Of a stretch of DNA of 64,000 bases, positions 45,547 to 54,550 are shown one piece after another. Within the stretch, counting starts at the first letter, position 1; each line of letters opens with the position of its first letter. Location: assembly GCF_900115175.1 (NCBI RefSeq), contig NZ_FOYV01000001.1:1984001-2048000 (forward strand), given 5' to 3'. This DNA is from Marinobacter gudaonensis (GTDB taxonomy: Bacteria > Pseudomonadota > Gammaproteobacteria > Pseudomonadales > Oleiphilaceae). The notes under the pieces were generated by a model. That model had not been told where the DNA came from. It saw only the letters and a program-made list of their open reading frames with translations, and ran no database searches. The position numbers were made by a program, and so were the translations under genes.

Positions 45547-47076
45547 TCAATCGGGTCCGGTACGGTAGCGATTGATCAGCTCATCGAGCGTTTCTGTCAC
45601 ATGCTCCAGCCCCAGGGCCATCTCGCGCACCCGGTCCGCTTCCTCCACCAGATCGCCATTGCGATTGGCTATGGACTGAATGTTCTCGTTGATCTGTGCC
45701 GAGGTGGCCGCTTGCTCCTCGGACGCCGAGGCTATCTGGGTGTTCATCTGCGAGACCTCCCTGATGGCTGCCACCACGTCAGCCATGGCCACCTCCATAT
45801 CCTTCATGGCCCGGGTGGACTCGGCCGAACGGCTTCGCCCCATGTCCATGGAGGCGGTGGTCGCCTCTGCCAGGTCCTTCAACTCGCCCACCGTCACCCG
45901 GATGGCGTCGGTGAGCTCGTGGGTTCTCCGGGAGAGAGTCCGGACCTCGTCGGCAACGACCGCAAAGCCCCGCCCCTGCTCACCTGCCCGCGCAGCCTCA
46001 ATGGCCGCGTTCAGAGCCAGCAGATTGGTCTGTTCGGAAATGTCGTTGATCGACCCAACCACAGAGGCTATGGACACGACCTTCTTCCCAAGCTGCTCAA
46101 CCATGGCAGTACTGCTGGCGAGGGCCTCGTTGGTCGCCTCCGTCAATCTGGACGCGTGGACCACGGCCTCGCCTCCCCTGGCGGCAGCGGCGGATGCGTG
46201 ATCGGCCGCATCCGAAGCCATCTGGGCATTGCCCGCAACGTCCTGGATGCTGGACGACATCTCGTTCATCGCATCGGCCGCCTGCTCGGTCTGCACCTTC
46301 TGATCACTGGCGATGCGTGTGGCAGTATCGCTGACGCTGGTCAGGCCGTCGGCGTTCTCCCGCATACGAGACGACAGCTCCCGGAGGCGACCTACCAGTC
46401 CAACAAACTGGTCGAGCATGGCATTGAAAGACCGGGCAGTGACGCTCTCCCCGTCTTCGGCCAGCCGACCGGTCAGATCATAGTCATGGTCAAACTGGCG
46501 GACGACGTCGACAATCCCCATGGCCTGGGACTGCTCTGAATGCATCCTGAGTGCGAAAAACACGAGGATCGCCGCCTCGAAGACCACGAAGGCCGCGTGC
46601 AGGAAGGCCGTCGGCCAGCTGGCGCCGTAATTGAAGACCACCACGGGCATGCTGCCGATGGAGGTTTCGTTCATTTGCAGCGCGGTGATCAACAAATGGT
46701 GGACCGCAATGGTGGCCGCAGCCACGACCACCGGCAGCCAGTCCCGGTAAATAATGACCAGCGCCAGGGCTGCAAAAATATGGAAGTGCATTTCAATGCG
46801 GCCCAACTGCGCCTGGATCATGACGGCCGAAAACAGCATCAGGCAAACGGCGTTCAGGCACGACAGTGCCCGGGACCCGCGAAGCGTGTAAAAGCCCATC
46901 AGACCAATCGCGCCCACCACAAGCGCGGCCATCACGGCAAAGAGTGCGGTGTCGTAACCCAGCGGCACCAACAGGCCCACCACAGGAATGTGGGCCAACA
47001 GAAGCAACAGCATCTGTCTGTCGGTTCTTTCGCGAACCTCGAGTGCGTAGGAATGGGAAATACGATCACTGCTCAT
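45547..47076 (-). CDS. Methyl-accepting chemotaxis-like transducer with histidine-rich membrane sensor
   Basis: This 509-aa protein has an N-terminal module of about six membrane helices (residues 22-175) and no large periplasmic loop. A HAMP-like linker follows and then a full MCP signalling domain with the hairpin tip [35 protein letters not shown] sequence (about 340-370). The membrane module carries conserved-looking histidines in RIEMHFHIF (H97, H99), VHHLL (H126, H127) and H160, which could bind haem or a metal. No che genes are nearby. It should couple to a chemosensory array or a dedicated kinase elsewhere. Confidence 0.88.
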   Translation of the reverse strand: MSSDRISHSYALEVRERTDRQMLLLLLAHIPVVGLLVPLGYDTALFAVMAALVVGAIGLMGFYTLRGSRALSCLNAVCLMLFSAVMIQAQLGRIEMHFHIFAALALVIIYRDWLPVVVAAATIAVHHLLITALQMNETSIGSMPVVVFNYGASWPTAFLHAAFVVFEAAILVFFALRMHSEQSQAMGIVDVVRQFDHDYDLTGRLAEDGESVTARSFNAMLDQFVGLVGRLRELSSRMRENADGLTSVSDTATRIASDQKVQTEQAADAMNEMSSSIQDVAGNAQMASDAADHASAAAARGGEAVVHASRLTEATNEALASSTAMVEQLGKKVVSIASVVGSINDISEQTNLLALNAAIEAARAGEQGRGFAVVADEVRTLSRRTHELTDAIRVTVGELKDLAEATTASMDMGRSRSAESTRAMKDMEVAMADVVAAIREVSQMNTQIASASEEQAATSAQINENIQSIANRNGDLVEEADRVREMALGLEHVTETLDELINRYRTGPD

Positions 47077-47201
47077 GGCGCTCTCTCAGAATCAGTGGCG
47101 GCCGAAACGACCGCCGGACAGGAAACCGTGGCAGCTATTACGGTCGCCATAAGCGACAGATCAGTTTTTGTTGTAATGAAAAGTAAACTTTAACCGGTGG
47201 G

Positions 47202-49025
47202 TCAGAGCTGGCGCTCTCCATAGAGCTGGGCGTACAGGCCTTCCCTGGCAATCAGTTCATCATGGCGACCTTCCTCAATAATACGCCCGTCCTCGAAAAC
47301 ACAGGCCCGGTTTGCCTGTTTTACAGCGCTAAGCCGATGAGCAATGATGAGCGTGGTGCGCTGCTTGAGAAAGGCCTCAAGGTCCCGGTGCAGCTGGTAT
47401 TCGGTTTCGGCATCCAGCGCGGAGGTGGCTTCGTCGAGAATCACCACCGAGGGATCCGACAGGATCATGCGGGCAATGGCCAGACGCTGTCGCTGCCCGC
47501 CCGAGAGGCGCACACCCTGCCGACCAATGATTGTATCCAGTTGCGCCGGCATGGCCGCCACCGTGGCATCGAGCTGGGCAATGCGAAGGGCCTCCCAGAG
47601 TTCGGCATCCGGCTTGTCCCGGCCCAGGGTCAGGTTCTGGCGCACGCTGTCGTTGAACAGCGCCGGATGCTGGAGCACCGTGGCGATATGCTCACGCAGG
47701 CACGGCAAGCCGATGCGCTGGACCGGTACGCCGTCGATCAGGACCTCGCCCTGTTGCGGCGTATACATGCCCAGGATCACCTGTATCAACGTCGATTTGC
47801 CGCCGCCGCTGGCGCCAACCAGTGCCACCTTCTCGCCCGGCGCCAGCTCCAGGTTGATACCCCGCAACACCTCCTCTTCGCCATAACCGAAGTGGATGTT
47901 GCGCAGCGACAGACCCACGGTGTGCCGACCGCGAAACGGGTTTTCCAGGGCCGGGTAGCGGGGTTCCTCTTTCAGGTCCAGCAACCGGTTGATGCGCGCC
48001 AGCGCAGCATTGGCGGCAAACCAGGCGTACTGCATGTTCAGCATTTCCTGCACCGGCGTAAGCATGAACCAGAGGTAGCCGAAGATGGCGAACATCATGC
48101 CGATGCTCAGGTCGCTGAACAGTACGGTGACCATGGCCGCCGCCCGGAACGCATCCACGCCGAACTGGAACAGCGCAAAACTGGCCCGGCTGGCGGCGTC
48201 GCTGCGCCATTCGAACTGGATGGCGTGGTCGCGCACGTTGCGGGCCCGGTCGATCAACTGGCGCAGGTAGTGTTTTTCACGGTTAGCTGCCCGCAGCTGG
48301 TGGATGGCATCCAGCGTTTCGGTGAGATCGCCCTGGAATGCCTCGTAGGCACTGTTCTCACGGCGCTTCAGTTCCTTGACGCGTTTACCGATCAGAATGG
48401 TGGCGAAAATCACCAGCGGGTTGAACAGCAGGATCAGAAGGCCCAGTTGCCAGTGCACCCAGAGCAGTACGGCAGCGGTGCCCATGACCGTCAGGCTGGC
48501 CACCAGGAAGCGGCTGATGGTGGTGCCGAGAAACTGGTCCACCGTATCCAGATCGGTGATGAAATGGCTGCTGATGCCGCCGGAACCCCGGGTCTCATAC
48601 TCGGACATGGCCACCCGTTGCAGGCGACCCAGCAGCCGGGAACGGATGCGGAACACCACATCCTTGGAAACCTTGGAAAACTCCCGGGACTGCAGCACAT
48701 TGAAGGACAGCGCACCAAGACGCAGCAGGAACGCCGCCAGCACCATCAGGCCGATGTACACCACCGGCATCTGCCAGTTTTCGGGCAGCAGGGTGTCCAT
48801 CACCGGCAAGACCGGCCCGGGCTCGTCCAGCAGAACCTCATCAACCAGCACCGGCAGCAACAACGGCACCGGCACACTCATGATCGTCGCCATGATTGCC
48901 AGCAAATTGGCGCGCACCAGCCGTGGCTTGTGCTTGAGCGCAAGCCCGAAGATGTCCCGCCAGGTATACCGCTGCCGGATTTCGCGGGTGTCGGTGCCGG
49001 CGTCGCTGTTCCGGGGATCTGCCAA
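47202..49025 (-). CDS. ABC exporter (MsbA/LapB-like, membrane plus ATPase half-transporter)
   Basis: This protein is about 607 aa with six transmembrane helices (residues 35-330) followed by an ATPase: Walker A VALVGASGGGKSTL, Q-loop VLQHPALF, signature RLSGGQRQRLAIARMI, Walker B VVILDEATSALD and H-loop IIAHRLS. It functions as a homodimer or with an unlinked partner, exporting a lipid, peptide or drug; substrate unknown. No ATG is available at the N-terminus. A TTG at 49025 follows GGGAGG, while a TTG at 49037 lacks a site. No accessory membrane-fusion gene is adjacent. Confidence 0.88.
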   Translation of the reverse strand: MADPRNSDAGTDTREIRQRYTWRDIFGLALKHKPRLVRANLLAIMATIMSVPVPLLLPVLVDEVLLDEPGPVLPVMDTLLPENWQMPVVYIGLMVLAAFLLRLGALSFNVLQSREFSKVSKDVVFRIRSRLLGRLQRVAMSEYETRGSGGISSHFITDLDTVDQFLGTTISRFLVASLTVMGTAAVLLWVHWQLGLLILLFNPLVIFATILIGKRVKELKRRENSAYEAFQGDLTETLDAIHQLRAANREKHYLRQLIDRARNVRDHAIQFEWRSDAASRASFALFQFGVDAFRAAAMVTVLFSDLSIGMMFAIFGYLWFMLTPVQEMLNMQYAWFAANAALARINRLLDLKEEPRYPALENPFRGRHTVGLSLRNIHFGYGEEEVLRGINLELAPGEKVALVGASGGGKSTLIQVILGMYTPQQGEVLIDGVPVQRIGLPCLREHIATVLQHPALFNDSVRQNLTLGRDKPDAELWEALRIAQLDATVAAMPAQLDTIIGRQGVRLSGGQRQRLAIARMILSDPSVVILDEATSALDAETEYQLHRDLEAFLKQRTTLIIAHRLSAVKQANRACVFEDGRIIEEGRHDELIAREGLYAQLYGERQL

Positions 49026-49169
49026 ACAACCTCCCAATAAACGGATGTGCCCGGTTGGATACGCGCGGGCGCTGACAATAGTCTACCTGTTAACTGGTTT
49101 GCTGCGATCAAAAGCCAGTTCTGTCATCATGGCCCCACGACTTTCTGAAGGACCAGGACCCACGCCTCT

Positions 49170-50624
49170 GTGAAACACGACTGCCATTATCATCCCGGCG
49201 ACCCCGCCAAATGGCACTGCGGCGAATGCCAGATTCATTACTGCAGCCGCTGCATGCCCGACGCCGACACCCGCCAGCGGCGGGCCCTGTGCCCTCACTG
49301 CAGCAAGGCGATGCGATACCTGGGCGCCGCCACCGAGGTGGTTCCCTTCTGGCACCGACTGGGGGCGTTCTTCCGCTACCCGTTCCATACCGATCCGCTG
49401 ATCGTGATCGCCATCTGCACCCTGGTGCCGGTGGTGGCTCCGGCCAACCTGGTCGGCATCCTGATCTGGCTGGTGCTGGCCCTGGCCCTGTTCAAATACA
49501 CCTACGCGGTGATCAACCACACCGCCGAAGGTCACCTGAAACCGCCAGCGGTGTCGGTGGCCTTCACCGGCAGCGGCTTCGACATCGTCATCCTGCAGTT
49601 ACTGGTATTCGTGCTGATGGGCGGACTGGTAGCCTCTGCCGCCATGATCGGTGGCCCGATTCTGATGCTGCTGGCACTGGCCTTCGTGGTGCTGGCACTG
49701 CCGGCCAGCATCATGGTGCTGGCCATGGAACGTTCGGTGGGTGCGGCGGTGAATCCGATGAACCTGGCGGTGCTGATTTCCCGCATCGGCACCCCGTACT
49801 TCCTGCTGTACGGCTACCTGATCCTGCTGACCCTGGCCTCGGGCGCGGCCCAGGACTTTGCCGTCAACCACTTCCCCTTCTGGGTAGCCCAGCCCCTGGC
49901 CGGTTTCCTGAACAGTACCTTCACCCTGATCCTGTTCCACATGCTCGGGTACCTGCTGTTCCAGTACCAGGAGGAGCTGGGCTTCGCCTCCGACATCCAG
50001 GACGAAACCGCCGGCCAGGATACCCACCAGCGGGATCGCAGCGCCCGGTTCGACGCCGATCTCGACATGAACCTGAAGGACGGCAACTACGACCGGGTGC
50101 AGAGCATGCTCAAAGAGGCCCTGAAGCGGGACCGGGACAACGCCCTGCGCATCGGCCAGTTGTACCAGCTGCTAACGGCCCGCAACGACACCGAAGAGCT
50201 GTACCGCTACCACCCGCGCATCCTGGGCTGGCTGGCCGACCGCAATGACGGCGAGGGTATCGCAAGGCTCCTGGCCACTCTGGTGGAGGCCGAACCCGGC
50301 TTCAAGCTCGAGGACCCGGACCTGGCGGTGCGCTGCGCCCGGGCGCTCTATCACCGCGGCCAGTTCAAACCGGCCCTGCGTTTGCTGCAGGATTTTCACA
50401 AGCGCTTCCCGGACAGCGACCAGCTGGCACCGGCCTACCTGCTGGTGGCCCAGACCCTGGCCAACGGATTATCCCAATGGGAGAAAGCGATGGCCTTCCT
50501 GACCTTTATCCAGAAGCGATGCGTGAGCCACCCGCTGCATGAGCAGATTGCCACTTACTTGCAGCAAGCCGAGAACAGGGAGCCGTTGAAAGGGCCCAAG
50601 GCGTCGTTTTCAGTTCAGGATTAA
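49170..50624 (+). CDS. B-box zinc-finger membrane protein with TPR-like C-terminus
   Basis: This 484-aa protein starts with a cytoplasmic B-box-like zinc finger (residues 5-45; C5, H8, C17, C20, C25, C28, C41, C44). A membrane domain of about six helices with a DUF4013-like look follows (65-285), then a soluble helical region (300-470) with TPR-type repeats (RALYHRGQFKPALRLLQDFHKRFPDSDQLAPAYLLVA). The start is a GTG. It converges with a rhomboid protease that also ends in TPR-like helices. I do not recognise a named function; assembly or quality control of membrane proteins would fit the architecture but is inference. Confidence 0.8.
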   Translation: MKHDCHYHPGDPAKWHCGECQIHYCSRCMPDADTRQRRALCPHCSKAMRYLGAATEVVPFWHRLGAFFRYPFHTDPLIVIAICTLVPVVAPANLVGILIWLVLALALFKYTYAVINHTAEGHLKPPAVSVAFTGSGFDIVILQLLVFVLMGGLVASAAMIGGPILMLLALAFVVLALPASIMVLAMERSVGAAVNPMNLAVLISRIGTPYFLLYGYLILLTLASGAAQDFAVNHFPFWVAQPLAGFLNSTFTLILFHMLGYLLFQYQEELGFASDIQDETAGQDTHQRDRSARFDADLDMNLKDGNYDRVQSMLKEALKRDRDNALRIGQLYQLLTARNDTEELYRYHPRILGWLADRNDGEGIARLLATLVEAEPGFKLEDPDLAVRCARALYHRGQFKPALRLLQDFHKRFPDSDQLAPAYLLVAQTLANGLSQWEKAMAFLTFIQKRCVSHPLHEQIATYLQQAENREPLKGPKASFSVQD

Positions 50625-50636
50625 TCGAGGTCTATG

Positions 50637-50747
50637 GCAGGGTATGGCAGTGGGCTTCCCAAAACCGTGCGGAGCCATGGATGGCGGAGCCGAGCGTACA
50701 GGGACGTATTTACAGCGTGTTTTGGGAAGCCCACCCCCATACCCTGC
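50637..50747 (-). repeat. Structured 3'-end element, copy 2
   Basis: The inverted arms are 50637-50665 and 50719-50747: 29 positions, 27 paired, including a perfect 16-bp inner run. They flank a 53-base core. Read on the minus strand the core starts ACGCTGT, contains TACGTCC and GTACGCT, and has CATCC inside a short hairpin, at the same offsets as the copy at 23278. The arm sequences are unrelated to those of the other copies. It fills the gap between two convergent genes. A TATGGCAG direct repeat (50633-50640 and 50643-50650) sits at its left edge. Confidence 0.85.
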
Positions 50748-50757
50748 TTCCCCGAGG

Positions 50758-52206
50758 TCAGCTCGCCTGCAACAACTGCCTGTAGTGGCGAGCCTTTGGC
50801 GCCATCTGGCGCTTTTCGAACTCTTCCACCAGCAACCGGCAGGCCTCGGTTGTGAGCAACTGATCGCCGGTGCTTTTCAACCGCTCGAAGGCTTTCTCGG
50901 CGGCTTTCAGGTCGTGCTGCTTCAGGCTGGTGAACAACACCCGGTTGTGGTCCTGGGCCGACAGTGGCTTATGGCTCTCGCCTTTGCCGAGGTATTCCTG
51001 CCAGATGGCAATCATCTGTTCCGGCTGGTGACGACTCAGGGCATCGTTCATCAGTTCCCGGGCGCGCTCCCGGTACTCCGGCAGGTCCGGCCGGAGTTTG
51101 GCGAGCTGGTACAGATGCTCCAGCAGAATGTGGCGCTCCGGGTAGTGTTCGCGCAGGGCCTCGAACTGGCGGCGGGCCAGGTCAAAATCCATGCGGCCGA
51201 GGCTGGCCATGGCCTGGGCGTAGCCGGTGGTAAAACGGGCGTCCTGCTCCTCTTCTTCGGGCTCGAAAAACTCCTCGCGCACCTGCAGCCAGCTTTTACC
51301 CAGCAGCCAGACCAGGCCGGCACCGGCGATCAGCCCGCCGGCGTGGGCCATGTAGGCGATACCGGTGGCCCCGGCAAACCAGTAATCGTAGATTTCCTTG
51401 CCCAGCCACACCGGGAGCAGGGCGATGGCCGGGGCCCGGAAGTAGTTGAAGTAGACGCCCAGGAAATAGAAGAAGCGGATCTTTTGTAAACCGTAAATGG
51501 CCACGTACATGCCCATCAGACCGGAGATGGAGCCAGAGGCGCCAACCAGGGGCACATAGCTGCCTGCGGAAAACGCGGTAAACACCAACCCGGACATGGC
51601 CCCGCACAACAGGTAGGCGAGCAGGAACCGGCCAGGCCCGAGGGCTTTCTCAACGGTAAAGCCGAGCAGGAACAGGAACACCAGGTTGCCAATGATGTGG
51701 CCCCAGCCGCCATGCAGGAACTGGTAGGTAATCAGGGTGTACAGCGACAGGTCGGCGGGCACCAGCCCCAGTTGCTGGGCACTGAGGGTCTGAATGTAGG
51801 CCTGTTCGATGGCCAGGCGCTGTTCCTGCCAGTAGGCCCGCTCGCTGGCCGCCCAGATTATGTCCTGGTTTTGCAGCAGGTATTGGTAGAACTCCCGGTC
51901 CATCAGCAGGTTGATGGCCAACCAGAGGTTCTCGTCGTTTTCCCGCAACTCCTGGAACTGCTGCAGTTCGTAGATGCGGCTTTCCTGACCTTCAAACCGG
52001 ATCTGTCGCTGAAGGTAGTCTTCGTAGGCCGGCGCCTCCAGGAGGTGCAGGTCGGCTTCGAGGTAGCTTTCAACGGCCTGTTCGAGCTTGCGGCTGTCGG
52101 CACCCTGGTAGAACAGGAACACCAGCAGGCAGGCCAGCATCAGGCCCAGGGTGACCCAGGGTGGGCGTTTCCAGTTGACGGCGTTTTCGGCGGGGATGAT
52201 CAGCAT
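50758..52206 (-). CDS. Rhomboid-family intramembrane serine protease with TPR-like tail
   Basis: At 482 aa this is much longer than E. coli GlpG (276 aa). After a first helix (18-34) comes an unusual soluble insert of about 110 residues rich in charged helices. The rhomboid core then shows HGGWGHIIGN (oxyanion Asn near 174), the catalytic GASGSISG (Ser224) and AYMAHAGGLIAG (catalytic His288). The last 170 residues are cytoplasmic TPR-like helices. Serine and histidine are both present, so it should be active. It converges with the B-box/TPR membrane protein across the structured repeat. Confidence 0.9.
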   Translation of the reverse strand: MLIIPAENAVNWKRPPWVTLGLMLACLLVFLFYQGADSRKLEQAVESYLEADLHLLEAPAYEDYLQRQIRFEGQESRIYELQQFQELRENDENLWLAINLLMDREFYQYLLQNQDIIWAASERAYWQEQRLAIEQAYIQTLSAQQLGLVPADLSLYTLITYQFLHGGWGHIIGNLVFLFLLGFTVEKALGPGRFLLAYLLCGAMSGLVFTAFSAGSYVPLVGASGSISGLMGMYVAIYGLQKIRFFYFLGVYFNYFRAPAIALLPVWLGKEIYDYWFAGATGIAYMAHAGGLIAGAGLVWLLGKSWLQVREEFFEPEEEEQDARFTTGYAQAMASLGRMDFDLARRQFEALREHYPERHILLEHLYQLAKLRPDLPEYRERARELMNDALSRHQPEQMIAIWQEYLGKGESHKPLSAQDHNRVLFTSLKQHDLKAAEKAFERLKSTGDQLLTTEACRLLVEEFEKRQMAPKARHYRQLLQAS

Positions 52207-52532
52207 GGGCGGTCACATTTCATCATTATCGGTCCTTGATTGTCTGCTTTTTTACCATAGCCACGCCTTCTTTTCGCGTTCAAATGGAATCCGGCGCAGA
52301 GGTCACACCGGGTCAATCGGGGAAATGTGCACCGCTCCACAGAGTGGATAGCTGCCACCTGCCGGGCTTCACTGTCATGCCATCGTCATGGCAATGCCAT
52401 TTAATCGGGGCCGGCAAGCGTGTGTTTCGCGGGGGCCTTATCGACCAATCGCCAATTGCCGTTATTCCCGCATCCACCAATAGTGACCGGGAATAACAAG
52501 AAAAACCGGATACCTGAAACAAGGATTCTGAG
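52207..52532. other. 326-bp intergenic region between rhomboid and OmpA-domain genes
   Basis: No gene with a ribosome site is visible here. It must hold divergent promoters for the rhomboid (left) and OmpA-domain (right) genes. A perfect 10-bp inverted repeat (52461-52470 and 52488-52497, 17-base spacer) lies 35 bases before the OmpA-domain start. A smaller hairpin lies around 52376-52391. Confidence 0.7.
52461..52497. promoter_or_regulatory. 10-bp inverted repeat upstream of OmpA-domain gene
   Basis: GTTATTCCCG and its exact complement CGGGAATAAC are separated by 17 bases. The second arm ends 22 bases before AAGGA (ribosome site) of the gene at 52533. It could be an operator for a dimeric regulator or a 5'-UTR hairpin. 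Confidence 0.5.
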
Positions 52533-52973
52533 ATGACCGTACTCGTATTGGACAACCCTGAACTGATCGCCAAGGCCGCGATGGCATCCGGCTTCCTACA
52601 TGCGGCTTTCGAGTCCGGCAGTGCGCGGCCTCACCGCATGAGGTTCCACTACGGCTTCAACCGCCACGCCCTGGAAGGCAAAGACCTCGAGATTATCAAG
52701 CAACACGCGGCGTACCTTGTGCACAACCCCACCACCATGGTGCGCATCCACGGCCACTCTGACAATTTTGGTGGCGAGGACTACAACCGGTTCCTCTCCC
52801 GCCTGCGTGCCAATGCCGTCGCCCGTGTGCTGATGCAGGAGGGCGTGCCGGAGTCCCGCATTATCATGAGCCACTGGGGCTCCTCCCGGCCGTTGGCCAC
52901 ACCGGAGGATCGCGCTGCCAATCGCCGCGTGGAACTGGAGTACCTCACGGTGGATGTGGCGCAGGCGCTCTAG
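52533..52973 (+). CDS. Small OmpA/MotB-type domain protein lacking a signal peptide
   Basis: This 146-aa protein consists almost only of an OmpA C-terminal peptidoglycan-binding-type domain (about residues 30-142). The conserved HGHSDNFGGEDYNRFLSRLRANAV and DRAANRRVELEYL blocks are present. The N-terminus (MTVLVLDNPELIAKAAMASG) has no signal peptide, lipobox or membrane helix, so as encoded it should remain in the cytoplasm, which is odd for this fold. AAGGA 8-9 bases before the ATG supports the start. A strong intrinsic terminator follows. Function unknown. Confidence 0.85.
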   Translation: MTVLVLDNPELIAKAAMASGFLHAAFESGSARPHRMRFHYGFNRHALEGKDLEIIKQHAAYLVHNPTTMVRIHGHSDNFGGEDYNRFLSRLRANAVARVLMQEGVPESRIIMSHWGSSRPLATPEDRAANRRVELEYLTVDVAQAL

Positions 52974-52998
52974 GCCGCCCGGCAAATCAGACCGACAA

Positions 52999-53022
52999 AA
53001 AAGGGGCCGAAGGGCCCCTTTT
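52999..53022 (+). terminator. Intrinsic terminator after the OmpA-domain gene
   Basis: A 10-bp stem (52999-53008 with 53013-53022) of A-tract, GGGGCC, GAAG loop, GGCCCC and T-tract is a textbook bidirectional terminator. It can also serve the MAPEG gene coming from the right. Confidence 0.9.
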
Positions 53023-53062
53023 CACTTTCGCTTATCGCACGGCCACCAGGCCGCCGCGATCG

Positions 53063-53464
53063 TCAGCCGTACAGGCTCCAGACATTCCATAGCAGGAAGA
53101 TGGCCGTGGCCAGGATGGCCAGCCATGTGAGCACAATGCCGATCATCCGCGCCTTGTGGGGCCCACCACGACCATTAATCATGCCCCAGGCGTGGAGAAT
53201 ACGGCCGACCACCAGGGCCATGCCCGTCCAGTAGATCAGGCCACTGGCCACACCATTGAGCTCGGCGATAGCCAGCATGATCAGGCCCAGGGGGGCGTAT
53301 TCCACCAGATTGGCATGGGCCCGGACCGCCGCCTCGAAATCCCGGTCGTCGGTCACGCCCATGCCCTTGCGATACTTCAGCCGGAACTTGACGACCTGGA
53401 TCGACAACACCAGCAGCAGAATGCCGGTGACGGCAGCGAACACTCCGGTAACAGGTACGATCAT
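53063..53464 (-). CDS. MAPEG-family membrane protein (YecN-like)
   Basis: This 133-aa four-helix membrane protein matches the MAPEG superfamily. The conserved AAVRAHANLVEYAPLGLIM lies around residues 45-63, and HAWGMINGRGG-type sequence around 91-101. It is similar in size to E. coli YecN (131 aa). Eukaryotic members use glutathione, but bacterial substrates are mostly undefined. It follows the GlsB-type gene by two bases, so the two are one transcript. Confidence 0.88.
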   Translation of the reverse strand: MIVPVTGVFAAVTGILLLVLSIQVVKFRLKYRKGMGVTDDRDFEAAVRAHANLVEYAPLGLIMLAIAELNGVASGLIYWTGMALVVGRILHAWGMINGRGGPHKARMIGIVLTWLAILATAIFLLWNVWSLYG

Positions 53465-53466
53465 GC

Positions 53467-53709
53467 TCAGCCCTTCTTGATCTTGCTGACAATGGCGAGC
53501 AGCAGAATCGCACCGACGGTGGCGGTGACCAGTTCACCCACGGCTCCCTGGGCCGCCAGGCCCAGCAGGCGAAATACAAAGCCGCCAATCACCGAGCCCA
53601 CAATGCCAATGCCGATGTTGGCCAGTACACCAAAGCCACGGCCTTTCATGATCAGACCGGCCAGCCAGCCGGCGACACCACCGATGATAAGAAACAGTAT
53701 CAGATTCAT
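53467..53709 (-). CDS. GlsB/YeaQ/YmgE-family stress membrane protein
   Basis: This 80-aa inner-membrane protein has three hydrophobic segments and the family glycine pattern GGVAGWLAGLIMKGRGFG and GIGIVGSVIGGFVF. The family is called 'transglycosylase-associated', although no enzymatic activity is established; members are often induced by envelope or acid stress. It is the first gene of the pair with MAPEG. Confidence 0.92.
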   Translation of the reverse strand: MNLILFLIIGGVAGWLAGLIMKGRGFGVLANIGIGIVGSVIGGFVFRLLGLAAQGAVGELVTATVGAILLLAIVSKIKKG

Positions 53710-53804
53710 TGCTTGCCTCTCCCTGAGGGTCGTTGGACGAAAGAATCAGTCCCGCAAAGACTGCACTGTTTCCAGTGGTGCATCAAGCACTTCGCCACAG
53801 GTAC

Positions 53805-54503
53805 TCAGAGCGAGGCGATGGCCTGCGCCATCTGCTTTTGGCATCGAGCCATGAGCTGCGGGATGTCTTCCACGGAGAGGCCCTCAGTTTCCACGGGCGG
53901 CAGGATGCGAATCGCAACCGACTCCCGGCGCCCGCTCCAGCCAACTGCCTGATCCCGGTATTCCTGGGCGCAGACCATGGTGATGGGCGCGCCAGCGGCT
54001 ACGGCGGCATGGAAAGCGCCTTTCTTGAATTTCTGCAGACCACGGCCCCGGCTCCGCGTGCCTTCCGGAAATACCCAGAGGCTCTTGCGCTCCCGGGCAA
54101 TGGCCTGGCTGGTGGCCTGCATCACCGCAACCGCTTTCTGGGAGCGACCCCGATTGAGGATAACGTTGCCCCCCAGCCAGAACACCTGACCGAAAAAGGG
54201 CACCCAGACCAGGGAAGATTTCCCGACGGTGACCGTCCTCGGCGGCAGCAGGTCGCCCATGACGAACAGGTCGTCGTTATGCTGGTGATTGGCGATCACC
54301 ACAGTGGGGCGGTCCTGGGGCATGTTTTCCCGCCCCTCCAGAGGACGCTCCATACCCAGCAGTGCCCGGCCGATGCGGGCAACGGCGGCACCGAGCAAAC
54401 GGTTGTTATCGGGGTTGAATGGCCGTGCCAGATACAGTACCAGCGCAATCAGGCAAATGACCGGCACGCTCACCCAGGCCAGCAATTTTCTCAGAACACC
54501 CAT
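53805..54503 (-). CDS. plsC: PlsC-type 1-acyl-glycerol-3-phosphate acyltransferase
   Basis: This 232-aa membrane-associated acyltransferase has motif I NHQHNDDLF (H-x4-D catalytic pair, around residue 73), motif II near GNVILNRGRSQKA, and motif III FPEGTRSRGRG. It acylates lysophosphatidic acid in phospholipid synthesis. The ATG at 54503 is used; a GTG three codons upstream is possible. The ribosome site is weak. It lies 47 bases downstream of the sortase gene in the same direction and may be on the same transcript. Confidence 0.9.
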   Translation of the reverse strand: MGVLRKLLAWVSVPVICLIALVLYLARPFNPDNNRLLGAAVARIGRALLGMERPLEGRENMPQDRPTVVIANHQHNDDLFVMGDLLPPRTVTVGKSSLVWVPFFGQVFWLGGNVILNRGRSQKAVAVMQATSQAIARERKSLWVFPEGTRSRGRGLQKFKKGAFHAAVAAGAPITMVCAQEYRDQAVGWSGRRESVAIRILPPVETEGLSVEDIPQLMARCQKQMAQAIASL

Positions 54504-54550
54504 GCAAAACACTCAGCAATCGAACAAAGGCGCACAAGTGTACGCCAAAC

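Noticed and set aside
47262..49040. A 592-codon open frame antisense to the ABC exporter
   Set aside because: The minus-strand frame has all ABC motifs; the plus-strand frame is rich in Gln/His/Gly and typical of shadow frames in GC-rich genes.
52533..52973. The OmpA-domain gene as PdsO, the OmpA-like member of sortase systems
   Set aside because: PdsO proteins are exported and larger; this one lacks a signal peptide and is 1.6 kb from the sortase across unrelated genes.
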